DNA from: Scleropages formosus
Taxonomy: Eukaryota; Chordata; Actinopteri; Osteoglossiformes; Osteoglossidae
Length of the DNA stretch: 64,000 nucleotides
Assembly (NCBI RefSeq): GCF_900964775.1
Contig: NC_041820.1
Span: 19,642,501 to 19,706,500 of the forward strand
Reading direction: 5' to 3'
This document shows positions 22,616 through 33,200 of this stretch, in pieces. The first letter of the stretch is position 1, and every line of letters begins with the position of its first letter. The translations under genes and the position numbers were made by a program. Below the pieces are notes generated by a model. The model saw only the letters and a program-made list of their open reading frames with translations, was not told the origin of the DNA and did not search any database.

Positions 22616-22672
22616 CTTGTGCTGGAGCTCAGCGGTCTGTACCAGCAGGGTGCTGTACCGCGGTATTTATGG
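22616..22672 (-). promoter_or_regulatory. TATA box and noncoding first exon of the PHGR1-like gene
   Basis: On the minus strand CATAAATACC (22672-22663) is a TATA-like element. About 30 bases downstream a short exon would begin near 22640 and end at donor ACAAG|GTGAGG (22616/22615). It would join an acceptor TCTGTCGCAG (about 22349) and reach the ATG at 22306. A TATA promoter fits a strongly tissue-restricted small gene. Confidence 0.55.
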
Positions 22673-22679
22673 CACTGGA

Positions 22680-24300
22680 GGCAGGGCGAGGCAGCGGCTC
22701 CAGACCACTCCCTCCAGCTGGGAGCCAGGTAAAGGAGGAGACGAGACTGGCTGGCGCGCTTCAGACGGTGGAAAAAAAGACAGACAAACGGAAAACAACA
22801 GACTCGAAGCGCTGACGGCGCGAGGTGTAAGTTTTGGTGTCCGATGGTTCGACGTGCGTGCTGAAGGCTGTCTTCCTGCCACGAAGCGCCGTCGCGAACG
22901 CTGTGGTATGATTCCATTCGCGGTTTGCACTCCTCGTGACTTTGTGATTCATGCTCCTTGTGGCAATATTTGATACACAGCAACATTGTGAGCAAACAGA
23001 AAAGATCAGTGGCCTTTCAGACTCTCAAAAACTTCTTTATGCTCAAGAGAGACCGTTTCAGACTCTCTCTGCTGGAATCGGTATCGGAACGCTTTTATGG
23101 TTTACGCGCGCGCCGTGCTGAAGCAGCCCTGCTGCGGACTGGGGTGCGTCCACGACGTGCCCTGCCCTCGAGGCCTGCTCTCCCAGGAGCGGCTCCGCAC
23201 CACGTGGATCCCACGCTGGATGAGCGCTTACTGATTTTCCACGGATAGACGGAGGCTGTATTCGTGCGTCCGTCACCGGCTTGTTTTTCACATACGACAA
23301 AAGTCAGATTCGGGCTCAGATCATCTGACGTACTCATGTACAGCTTTGGATTCTTTGAACATAAGGACTACGAAGGGCTTTATGTTTTTCTCCTCTCCCC
23401 TTTGTGAATTAATTATGGGTTTAGTTTGCGAAAATGATGATTACACTTTGACAAGTAAAAGGCGACGCCTTATTTCTCATGAGCTCCCAAGTGAGGAACA
23501 ATCTCATAATGCCTCTCCGCCGTTCTCATTTTATGTTGAAACCTGAAAATCCACTAGAATGAAACTGTAGGAGGGCAGAGGTGCAACGCCTCTCTTCTGG
23601 GTTGCCCAAGACCTGTGACGAGAGTCACCAAGGCAACAGAGAAACTCTTTCTTCACGCCTTAGACGCGAGCATGGCGAGACACGATGAGGGAGGGCGGGA
23701 CACGACGGGGCAAGAAATCCTCGTCTGTCCGCACCTTGAAGCGATGGCTGAACACAAGGCACTGCAGTGTGAGGAGCCTCGGAATTGTGAGATACGGATC
23801 TCAACAATGCAACGCCTAAGGGCATTTCCATTCAGCGCTCGACCGGTAAAGCAGCGAAGAGGACAATGTGAGAAATGCAGGCAGTTGAATGAACGATTGT
23901 AAAGTGGAGGATCAAGGATCTTGCTTTTACACGTGCCGACGCAACAACGATAACGACAACAGCGGCGCGAAACCGAAAGGAAGCTGCAGTGGAAGAGTGA
24001 CCCCTGTGCTCCTTCCTCCACACACACGCTCCGATGTCCGCGTTCGCGATTCCTTCCTCGTTCTGGTTCCAGATTGTGACCCTTTCGGTGTTTCTGCTTT
24101 CCAACAGCGTCAATTAAAAAAAATCCCGTTTTTTTTTTTTTTTTTTTTTTTTTGGTTGACTTGACAAACAGGAAACATTTTAGTGAGGTTTTGGCAAGGG
24201 TGGTGACAGCCACAGCCGACCTGTTTGACAAGCAGTTCATTTTTTTTTTTTATGTGTTTCAAGAGATGAGAGCCTATAGATGTTAAGCAAACAAGAAATG
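22680..24300. other. Intergenic DNA, no gene recognised
   Basis: Moderately GC-rich with many chance frames on both strands (up to 195 codons minus-strand at 23653-24240, ended by a poly-K run from a T-tract). None shows a domain, conserved-looking composition or splice context. Confidence 0.4.
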
Positions 24301-24582
24301 AATTTCAGGCCTGCAATTTCTGCTAACAAAGATGACACTGTAATCCACCAACATCAACAGCCACTTGTTGCACTGAGCCACAGCCTATCCCCAAAACACA
24401 GGGCATAGGGAGAACATCCTGGACAGGACAGTGGTTCATTGCAGGGCATCCCGGGTGGGACTTGAGCCCCATCCCCACCACACAGGGGGACACCTGCCAA
24501 TCCCCTTGCGCCACCACACCCCCCAACAGCGTGATCAATTTTTCAAAAAGATAACTCAAAGCACGATGTTCGTCCTTAAAAA

Positions 24583-24800
24583 AGCCGATAGTGTAGTGGT
24601 TAGAACTGCTGTTTTTTGGACACAGAGGTTGCAGGTTTGCGTCTCACCTCCAGCTGTAGTACTCTTGATTAAGGTACTTACAGTAAACTTGCGCCAGTAA
24701 AAAAAAAAAAAAAAAAATTACCCAGCTGTATAAATGGGTAAATAATTGTAAGTAGCTTTGGAGAAAAATATGAGCAAAATGAAATAATGTAAAAATAATA
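24583..24800 (+). repeat. tRNA-derived SINE, family 1
   Basis: Contains 'tagtgtagtggttagaactgc', box B 'gcaggtttgcgtctcacctc', an A-run, 'acccagctgtataaatgggta' and the 'agctttggagaaaaata' tail. Confidence 0.8.
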
Positions 24801-24810
24801 CAGTAGTGAA

Positions 24811-25020
24811 GCAAGAGGGTGCAGTGGACTTGCCTGGGTCCTGCTCTCCTGTGGGTCTGCGGTTCGAGTCCCGCTTGGGGTGCCTTGTGATGGACTGGCG
24901 TCCCGTCCTGGGTGTGTCCCCTCACCCTCCAGCCTTGTGCCCTGCTTGTGTTGCTGGGTTAGGCTCTGGTTTGTTGCGACCCTGCTTGGGACAAGGATGT
25001 TTGGACGCAATGTGGTTATG
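24811..25020 (+). repeat. tRNA-derived SINE, family 2
   Basis: It has box B GGTTCGAGTCCCGC, then 'ttggggtgccttgtgatgg', 'cgtcccgtcctgggtgtgtc', 'ctccagccttgtgccctg' and 'ttgctgggttaggctc'. The family has no L2-like tail; most copies end in (TG)n. Confidence 0.85.
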
Positions 25021-25780
25021 TGTACAGTAATGAACTGCAATTTAATACTCGCTAAAGACCACACCAATAGAAGCATCTTAGTGTAGTTAACAGACAAAAA
25101 GTGGTTTATATAAGTCAAACCTTATAGTGTTTCCGCAGGCCTGGTAAGGCTTTCCAGAGAAATACATTAACAGCGCAACCCCTCACATTATACTCAGATC
25201 TTGTTGGTGTAGCATTTATTTTCTCGACTTCGTTACACGTGAATATTAACCAAATAACAAAGTGTGTGCAGAAGAACCAGCCGCCCGAATCCGACGCTGG
25301 GGGACCACTTGCGTTGCTTTCTAGGTAAGGAAGAAACAGAATGAAAAGCAAAAAAAAGAAATACAAATATACAATTTATTCTTTTTAAAAAAATCAGCAG
25401 AAAACCTTGCATTTGTTAAGGTTTTTGCTTCTGATTCATTTTAGTTGTTCACTTTCAGGGAAGCCCAAACCTGCGTCTAAATTAACTTTAATACTAGCCT
25501 GTATTCATAAGAAGCTCTCCTCCAGCACATCGGTATTTGAGTCAGTGCTGTTCATTCAGCGGGTCACACCCATGCTGTGTAGAAGAAGCGGAGAAATAAA
25601 TTCTCTTTAACATTTTGCTATATGTCCATGAAGATGGACTCAGTCCGGCGTGCAAGCGAAGGACACTGCAGGAAGGATTTCGTACTATATTGTACCTTGA
25701 GCCATGAACATCAACCAGTGGACACAGAAGAGAGCTAAGACGCGCCTGACTGCTTATTTTGGGTCACCAAGATTCATAAC
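25020..25780. other. Intergenic DNA, no gene recognised
   Basis: AT-rich, short frames only. Confidence 0.4.
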
Positions 25781-25985
25781 GGGTTGTGCAGTGGCACAGC
25801 GGTGCAGCGGGTTTGGCCGGGTCCTGCTCTCTGGTAGGTCTGGGGTTCGAGTCCTGCTTGGGGTGCCCTGCGATGGACTGGAGTCCCGTCTGGGGTGTGT
25901 TCTCTTCCCCTACAGCCTTGCGCCCTGTGTTGCCGGGTTAGGCTCCAGTTCACCGTGGCTTCAACCAGTGTGTGTGTGTGTGTGT
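25780..25985 (+). repeat. tRNA-derived SINE, family 2, ending in (TG)n
   Basis: Full-length-looking: head 'gtgcagtggcacagcgg', box B 'gggttcgagtcctgc', and a 3' (TG) run at about 25970-25985. Confidence 0.85.
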
Positions 25986-26082
25986 ACGGACAAGATTCAT
26001 AATGTCTGTTTCTGAGAAAGGAACACAATACCCCTTTTCATTCACATGTACAGTACTGTACTTTATTGTGCTGGTTTCAGCC

Positions 26083-26083
26083 A

Positions 26084-26112
<29 letters not shown>
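26083..26112. repeat. (GT)n microsatellite
   Basis: About 14 uninterrupted GT units just after 'ggtttcagccag', which resembles the end of family 2 SINEs. It is probably a remnant 3' end. Confidence 0.85.
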
Positions 26113-26115
<3 letters not shown>

Positions 26116-26399
26116 AGTGTACTGTACACTCACATGGGGCTGTGCTCCACCTTTGGTTCTCTGTCGCCGTCTAGTGGCAACACCGGGAATTCATCTCTCT
26201 GCAGTTCACTGAAATACAGTACAGTAAAGTACAGTAAATCCCCTGCCAGTCTTACATGTTTTATGAGTCCAAATATAAATCTCCTCCTCCATACTGTAGA
26301 CCCTCTGTAACATTTAGTGGAACAGCATTGAATTACATCATTAGTCTGGACAGATATGAGGCTTGTGCCATCCTTTATAAATATTACTAAATATTGCAC

Positions 26400-26700
26400 A
26401 TCATATCTACTGAGCTGTGAGAATGGACTTGGGTTCAAATCTGGCAGAGCTGTGTGTTCATGTGGGTTTCCTCTGGTGTTCTGCTTAATTCCAGTAGTCC
26501 AAAGACAGTTGGGGCATTTCAGAATAATTGTTGACTCAATATTGTCCTTACTGTAGGGATATCTAAGAGAATGAGTGTGTGTGTTCTTGTCCTGCCACTG
26601 GCTGGCATCTGGTCCAGGGTGTATCTTGCCTCCTCACATCTTGTGCTTCCTGGAAGGGCTCTGAACCACTGACATCCTGCATTTGAAAAGTACTGATTGA
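26400..26700 (+). repeat. Diverged SINE-like sequence (family 3 type)
   Basis: Worn phrases such as 'gggttcaaatctggc', 'tgtgggtttcctctgg' and 'tagtccaaagacag' match the family 3 block. Identity is low. Confidence 0.4.
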
Positions 26701-26885
26701 TTCATGGATGTTATTTGAAATATCTAATTTATTTTTTTACTTATAAGAAAAAGTCATATTTGTCTTATTTATTACAGTACAGAAATGAACAGTTTTCCCA
26801 TCCATAAACACTCGTTGCATAAGAATTCAGACTTATTAGACTTACAAATTATACACTTATAAGTCTAGACTTATAAATTACTGTA

Positions 26886-27078
26886 TACCACACACATTTA
26901 CAGAACCGCTTGTCCCATACAGGGTCGCGGAGAACCGGAGCCTACGTAAGGCCGGAGGGGGAGGGGACACACCCAGGACGGGACACCAGTCCGTCACAAG
27001 GCACCCCAAGCGGGACTCGAACCCTAGACCTACTGGAGAGCAGGACCCGGTCCAACCCACTGTGCCACTGCACCCCTG
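26886..27078 (-). repeat. tRNA-derived SINE, family 2
   Basis: Reverse-complement copy running from 'cgcttgtcccatacagggtc' to 'gtgccactgcacccc', with 'cgggactcgaaccctagacc' as box B. Confidence 0.85.
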
Positions 27079-27136
27079 CTGTATACTAATCTTATGAATT
27101 TTATCATAGTGTAAAACCATCTATCATAATAATGAC

Positions 27137-27262
27137 CACACACACACATTGTCTGAACCACTTGTCCCATTGGGGGTCGCGGGGAGCCGGAGCCTACCCG
27201 GAAACAGAGGGTGTAAGGCTGGAGGGGGAGGGACACACCCAGGACAGGACGCCAGTCTGTCT
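27137..27262 (-). repeat. tRNA-derived SINE, family 2, 5'-truncated
   Basis: Begins with (AC)n and includes 'ggtcgcggggagccggagcc' and 'gacgccagtctgtc', but the tRNA-like head is missing. It is about 60 bp from the previous copy. Confidence 0.8.
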
Positions 27263-27418
27263 TATGATGACCAATAAAGCAAAAAAATTCAAAGTGCTAA
27301 AATAAGTTGAAGAAGCAAAGGAAAGCCTTACCTATCAGTTTTAAACGAGAAGTGACTCTCTTAAAAGGCAAAATCATAAAAATGACTTTTTTTCTGATGT
27401 ACTGTTCTTTAATAAACA

Positions 27419-27419
<1 letters not shown>

Positions 27420-27468
<49 letters not shown>

Positions 27469-27660
27469 TCAGAACCACTTGTCCCATACAGGGTTGCGGG
27501 GAACCGGAGCCTACCCGGTAACACAGGGCGTAAGGCCGGAGGGGGAGGGGACACACCCAGGACGGGACGCCAGTCCGTCACAAGGCACCCCAAGTGGGAC
27601 TCGAACCCCAGACCCACTAGAGAGCAGGACCCAGTCCAACCCACTGCGCCACCACACCCC
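27420..27660 (-). repeat. tRNA-derived SINE, family 2, with a long (CA)23 3' end
   Basis: An uninterrupted CA tract (about 27421-27466) directly abuts the SINE 3' end, followed by a well-preserved body and box B ('gggactcgaaccccagac'). Confidence 0.9.
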
Positions 27661-27669
27661 TTAATAAAC

Positions 27670-28387
27670 AATAATGCTTTACAAATAATTAAACAGACTG
27701 TAATTAATATAAATAACAATAATTACACTGCAAGTAGTGTTCTGTTAGTACTCTCATAATATAAATAATTATGTATATAGTTCACTTCAAAGAAACTTCT
27801 CAAAGTGCTTCAGCTTAAAAGAAAGGTACGTGGATTACAACTTTAAAGCAATTAAATTCACTATAAATATCAGTATTTTAAAAAAGAGGGCAAGAAAAGA
27901 ACAAGAAAATCCATCTCATACCAGTGGCAATATCACCAGTTTACCTGAAACATGTCTTTGGACTCTGGGAGGAAAATGAAGCACCAGGAGGAAACAACAT
28001 GAACATGGGGAGAACATGCAAACCCTGCACAGACTAAGCTGGGAGCTCTTAGGAACCAGTGCAACTTGCTGTGATGCTGTATTACTGCCTAACAACAATA
28101 GCATGAATGATGAGAAACAAATGATAAAATAGGTAACAAAAATGGCACAGAAAATGTGCTATGTACACACACACACACATACACGGGTCTTAATCTTGGA
28201 TTTAAAGGTGGAGGTATTCTAGACTTGGTTTTGAATTAAATTTTTTGTGTTTAAAAAAACAAGCACGAATGCTGCATATTTATTGAAAACTATGAGAATC
28301 TTTCGAGACACTCTAACACATTATCTATTTTTCCTCGTTTAAATTAATAGCAAGTAAGAATTTGTTATTCACTTTACAGGTAGGCTT
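27670..28387. other. Intergenic DNA with an old SINE remnant
   Basis: AT-rich. At about 27950-28065 a minus-strand family 3 remnant is visible ('ggaggaaaatgaagc', 'ggggagaacatgcaaaccc'). No gene seen. Confidence 0.45.
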
Positions 28388-28610
28388 TCAGTACAGTTGA
28401 TGGTGTAGGGACTAGAGCTGCTGCCTTTAGGTCCAAAGGGTGCAGGTTTGAATCTCATCCCCAGTTTACCACCCTTGAGTGAGGTCTTTACAGTAAACTT
28501 GTTCCAGAAAAAAAAACCCTATATTAAGGGGTAAATTGTTGTAGACAGATTAACATGGTAAATTGCTTTGGAGAAAAGCATCAGGTAAATGAATAAATGT
28601 AAAGAATGAA
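28388..28610 (+). repeat. tRNA-derived SINE, family 1
   Basis: Box B 'gcaggtttgaatctcatc', body 'ccacccttgagtgaggtctt', and tail 'ctttggagaaaagcatcagg' followed by 'taaatgaataaatgtaaa'. Confidence 0.8.
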
Positions 28611-29990
28611 ATATGCTTATTATTGCAGGGAAGCCTGTGGTACCAAACAGTTCCCTGAACCTAAAAAATACTGTAACATTTTTAATAATTATTTCTAATG
28701 AGCTCTAATTCCTTCACCTCTGATAAAGCTATTTTTATATTTTTACAATTTTGAAGTTGTCTACAGTCCTTTTCTATTACCTGTAATTCAACCTCAGATT
28801 TCTCATCTTTTCTTTTTTGAGAGCTGAAGTTGCCATAATATGCAATCTTAACACTATATACATTAAAGAACTTTGTAATTCCAAATTTGTCACCAGTGGA
28901 CCTTTGATGCTGTTTATGTTATGTGTTTGTGTGATCGGTGAGAGAAGTGTTTTGTGTTCTTTTTGGGATTTGCTTTTGTGTATCAAGTGACGTGTTGTGC
29001 TAACCTTCTCTAATGTGAGGCCCGCAGAGCTCAAACGGAGCCCCTGTGCATCAAAGACCCCCCCCTCGTGTGGAGTCCTGAAAGGCCCTAGGATGACACC
29101 CGAGTCTGAGACTCGTCCGCGTTCACATGTATCTCCTGCCATTGAATGTAACTCCGTTGGTTGTCTGGGGGCCCATTAGCATGCATGGCCATTGGTGTGC
29201 AGGGCCTGTCCTGCATGTGGAATCGTGGGAAACCGTGGACCTGCCCCCTACCAGTCCATTCTCACTATGGGTCCCTACAACAGCTCCACAGCATGTGATC
29301 TCACACACACACACACACACAGGAGCTGGACTGTTGGACGATCAGAAGAAATGTGTCTTCTCTGAGCTGCAGGCTGGTGCTCGTGGACGTGTAACGGGGA
29401 CGTGACACACAAACGTACACGTGAAAAACTGGACTGCATGTGTGTTCGGCTCAGAGGGCTATTTTCTTCTTGCGGCCTGTATCTCAGGTCGCCAGAATCG
29501 TTGGGCTGTGCCAGTTTTCGGTGAAGCTCAGATAACTGAATAATTAAGCCGAGGGTCATTTGTTCCGCTGGACATTTTGCAGTGTAATTCAGACACGAAT
29601 TATGACCTCTTCTCCTCTCCGGGATTGGAGCTTGTGATCCTTGATTCGGGGAGTACTGCTCACGGTGTGACTTTCACGTGGAGGCCATGGCTTCGCCCGG
29701 GAGGAATGAGGTTCGGCGGTGTGTGTCACCTCCCGGAGATCTCAGAGGATCATGTGTTTAGATCCGGATTTTCTCCATCAAATCGCTCTTTTTGTCATTT
29801 ATTTGCTGCTGACAGTAAGTGCTCTGTGTGGTATTAAACTTTTTTTACTGTGCAAAGGTAGAGTCTGGATGATGAGGCCTGGGTGGTATTCAGGGATGGT
29901 CATGTGCTTGCTGCCTAGACGCCTTAGGGCTGTTTTTCGGTGGCTGCGGGCAGGCAGGGCTGTACCGGCGGGTTGTTGTCACTGTAACTT
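28610..29990. other. DNA upstream of CCDC9B, no gene recognised
   Basis: Composition rises from AT-rich to mixed, with a short (AC)n at 29302-29320. Short frames exist on both strands, none with a domain. Confidence 0.4.
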
Positions 29991-30288
29991 TGCCTGAATG
30001 TCCCTTTAAATTCTGAGGGGGGGCGCGGCGGCGGGGGGCAGCATCCAGAACGGTGAGTAAGCGATCAGAGGAGGGGGAGGAGGCGAGCTGGGGGAAGGGG
30101 GGGTGTGAAGGGTAATTTTACCCGGAGAGCAAGTGTCCGCGAGCGAGAGAGGGAGCGAGCGAGCGAGCGCGCGGGCAGGCGCGCGGTGGGTCGCCGTGAG
30201 ACACGCGACGGTGCGGGGGCCGCGCTGCGCGTCCGTCAGCCTCGCTGGCCGGCCGTCCGCCGACCGGGGCTCTTTGGGCAGTCAAGGC
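29990..30288 (+). promoter_or_regulatory. ccdc9b: CCDC9B promoter and candidate alternative noncoding first exon
   Basis: GC-rich sequence with TTTAAATT at about 30005 and, downstream, a strong donor CAGAACG|GTGAGTAAG at 30052/30053. Splicing from there to the exon at 33963 would use the ATG at 33978. A (GAGC)n-type run lies at about 30150-30170. Confidence 0.45.
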
Positions 30289-33200
30289 ATGATCGCGGAC
30301 CCCTCGCAGCTCCCTGCGCCGCTCCCGGCTCACGCACGCTTGGAAGGAGCCCAGGATCGGCCGCTGACAGCCGAAATGCACCGACCCGTGAGTGGCTCCC
30401 CCCCCCCCTCCGTCCAGCTGTCCCTCCCTCCCTCCCTCTGTGTGTCTGTCTCTCGTCCTCCCTCCTCCTCCTCGGCGCGAGAGCGGCGCACGCGCTGGAC
30501 CGATCGGCGATGCTGCTCCCGCACGGCTCTTTTCCGCTCCTCGCACCCGCGACCAGCGCCGGCGCTCACGCGGGCTGTGAGTGTGACAGGAGGAGCGGCC
30601 GTGAAGGAAGTAGTGTGTGTGTGTGTGTGTGTGTGTGTCAGCGCTGGCCTGCTGCTGCTGTGTTTCTGGGCCGCTCTCTGTGTGTGTGCGTGTTTTTGTG
30701 GATGAGGACTGTGGTGTTCCGAAATATGCACTGTTGTTACAACCTCCCCCCCCCCCCCGGGTCTCCACGACAGCGTTATGATTCTCCCCGCGCGCGGCTC
30801 TCGTGTCACTGTCCCCCCCCCCCTGCGCTCGCGGACGGTCTCGAGCCGCCGGACTCTCGGGGAGCTGCGACTTCCCCAGAGAAAGAGGCCGCTGCCGCGC
30901 TGGATCTCCTGATGACATTTTGAATCGCTCTTGTTGTTACACTGCAGCTGTTTCTGAGAACTCGAGTCTTTCCTCTTCATGATTTTCTCGCACTGGTGTG
31001 TGTGTGTGTGAACACACACAGTATTGGCAACTGTGTCGAACCAATAATCCTGCTTTGATTTAAACAAACGACATTTACTTGTGTCATCTGACCTAACTGG
31101 AGAAGTTCTCCTAGTTCCATGACCACGTCCTTGCTGTGCTGTTGATGCCGTGCCGCGTACTGCATGTGTTTGTGTACTGCTGTGCTCTCGATGGAAGCCG
31201 CCGCCGCGCTGACACAGGGCCCAAAGCGCCAGTGAGCCTTTCCGAAAAGAAAGAGCAGACGCACATCCTGCTGATACCCTGCTCATTGTCCTGCTTTGTG
31301 TGGAACGCCCCCGCACGGCGTTCTCTTTTGTTGTCACCGCGGCAACAGGGGGCGAGCGGCGGATCGACCTTGCCAATCCACCCCCCCGTGCACCATGCTG
31401 GTTGTCTACCCTTTAACCCTGTGGATGCCCAGCCCCCTGTTGTTTCTGTTGGCATGGCAATACGGTTCCCCTCCCCACGCCGGGCATGAGGGTCTGTCCG
31501 CACGTGAGTGGGTGAGGGGCAGTCCTGTAAGCAGAGCAGCGCTCTCAAACTTTCCATTTCCGTATCGACGGGTTCTGACTGGGTTCTGGGCCGTCGGGGC
31601 GCTTTTCAGTTCTCAAGCAAAGCTTGCGGACGTGTCGGTCACGTCCTGATTTTGTGCTCTTGATATCATGAGAAGGTCCCGTTGGAGCGGGGCTCTGCTG
31701 TGCTGTCCATGCGTTTGCTCACTTGTAAAATGAGATGCTGATGTTGGTTGTACAACGGAGTGAGACGTCAGACATGCTGCGAGCGTGGTGCAGAGGCACA
31801 GGGGGGTTGCCGGGAGTCCTCGCCATCCAGGTGTGTGTGTGTTTGGCCCTGTTTTCGGGTTGTGGGCCAGTCAGGTGGAGGATGTTGCTTTGTATTGACA
31901 GTGCAGCTGTGGACTTCCATCCCCGTCGCTCCGCCGTGAGTGTGTCTGTGCTTCTTAGACGGGGGTTCCTGAGTTGGGCTCGAAGGATCCTGCACCCCCA
32001 TAATGCCCCAGAAGCTTGGCATCCCATCCTTCCCTTGTCCCCTCCCGGGTCTAGAGTCCAGTCCATTCCCCTACAGTAGGTCCAAAGCTTGTAAGCATAC
32101 GGTGTGGCTGGTTGTCCAATTCCGAGATCCGAGTTGGACCGCGAAGAGGAAAGGTCGGCTTGGTCGTTTTTGGTCTATAGTCCTTATGCTGCTGCACTGT
32201 TCACATGAGTCAGTGCAGCTTTTCATTTCCCTAATGGAGTGATAATTATCGTAATTGCAACCATTTGCTTTATGATCAGAGGCACCACAGCCATTCAGTG
32301 ACCTTTACATTTGGATGGGTTTGATACCGATATTTATTTTAAGCTCCGTGATGGACACGGATATTTATAAAAGCTGAAGTTCTGTGCTGTGGTTTCGGAC
32401 AACAGGAGAGTTCAGCTGTACCTCTTCGCACCTCTCTGAAACATCACGCGTCTCTGGAGCTATAGACTCGTTTGCGCCCTGTAAGAGATGGACACCTGCG
32501 ACGTCATCTTTTTACACGAGGCTGCCAGGGAAGGGGGGGCTGAAGAATGCTGATGGCAGCAGTCCGATGTTCCCCACACGATAACTGACCCCGGTAACAG
32601 CCAGACTGTCTGTGTGAGCTCAACACGTGGAAGGAACATGGACCTGCCGGAGTTACGGGCTCAGTTAGTTCAGTAGATGTCTCATGGGATGAAACTGGGG
32701 TAATCGAACCCGCTCCTGGGTTTTTTTCTATATATTTTTTTACCTTAATTGTCAAGTTGATGTGCGGCATGGCGTTGTCACAGGTGTTACTGGCTTCGGA
32801 TCCAAAGATCACAGGTTTGATCCCCACCTCTGACTATATTACCCTTGAGCAAGGTAATTACCCTAATTTGTTGCAGTTAAAATAACCCAGGTGTATGAAT
32901 GGGTAAGTCACTTTGGAGAAAAGTGTCAGCTCAATGAATAAGTGTGTTTGTATCTAAACTCCGATGGACTGCTATCCTGCCCAGGGTGTCGCTTTTCTGC
33001 TCCGCTGGATACCTGTGATAGGCCCTGGACCATGGTGTCCAGAGGTCGGTAATATAGTGAGCATAAATGTAGGTGGCACGGTGGCACAGCGAGTAGCGCT
33101 GCTGCCTCACAGCACCTGGGTGGGGGGAGAGGATGTGAGTTTGATCCCCACTCAGTCTGTGTAGAGTTTGCATGTTCTCCCTGTGTCTGCATGGGTTGGG

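Noticed and set aside
23653-24240. 195-codon minus-strand frame between PHGR1-like and CCDC9B
   Set aside because: Unstructured composition, poly-Lys from a T-run, no promoter, splice or homology support.
24811-25020. A tRNA gene, because of the intact box B
   Set aside because: The same head occurs in about ten dispersed copies with a common non-tRNA body; no cloverleaf with a plausible anticodon arm was found.
27307-27759. 150-codon plus-strand frame
   Set aside because: Runs through a (CA)n repeat and a family 2 SINE. The same SINE gives similar frames at 25704, 42694, 45021 and 53918.
30118-31376. Minus-strand frames of 266 and 348 codons at the CCDC9B promoter
   Set aside because: Arg/Gly/Ser-rich, CpG-island composition with a translated CA repeat; no domain or splice support.
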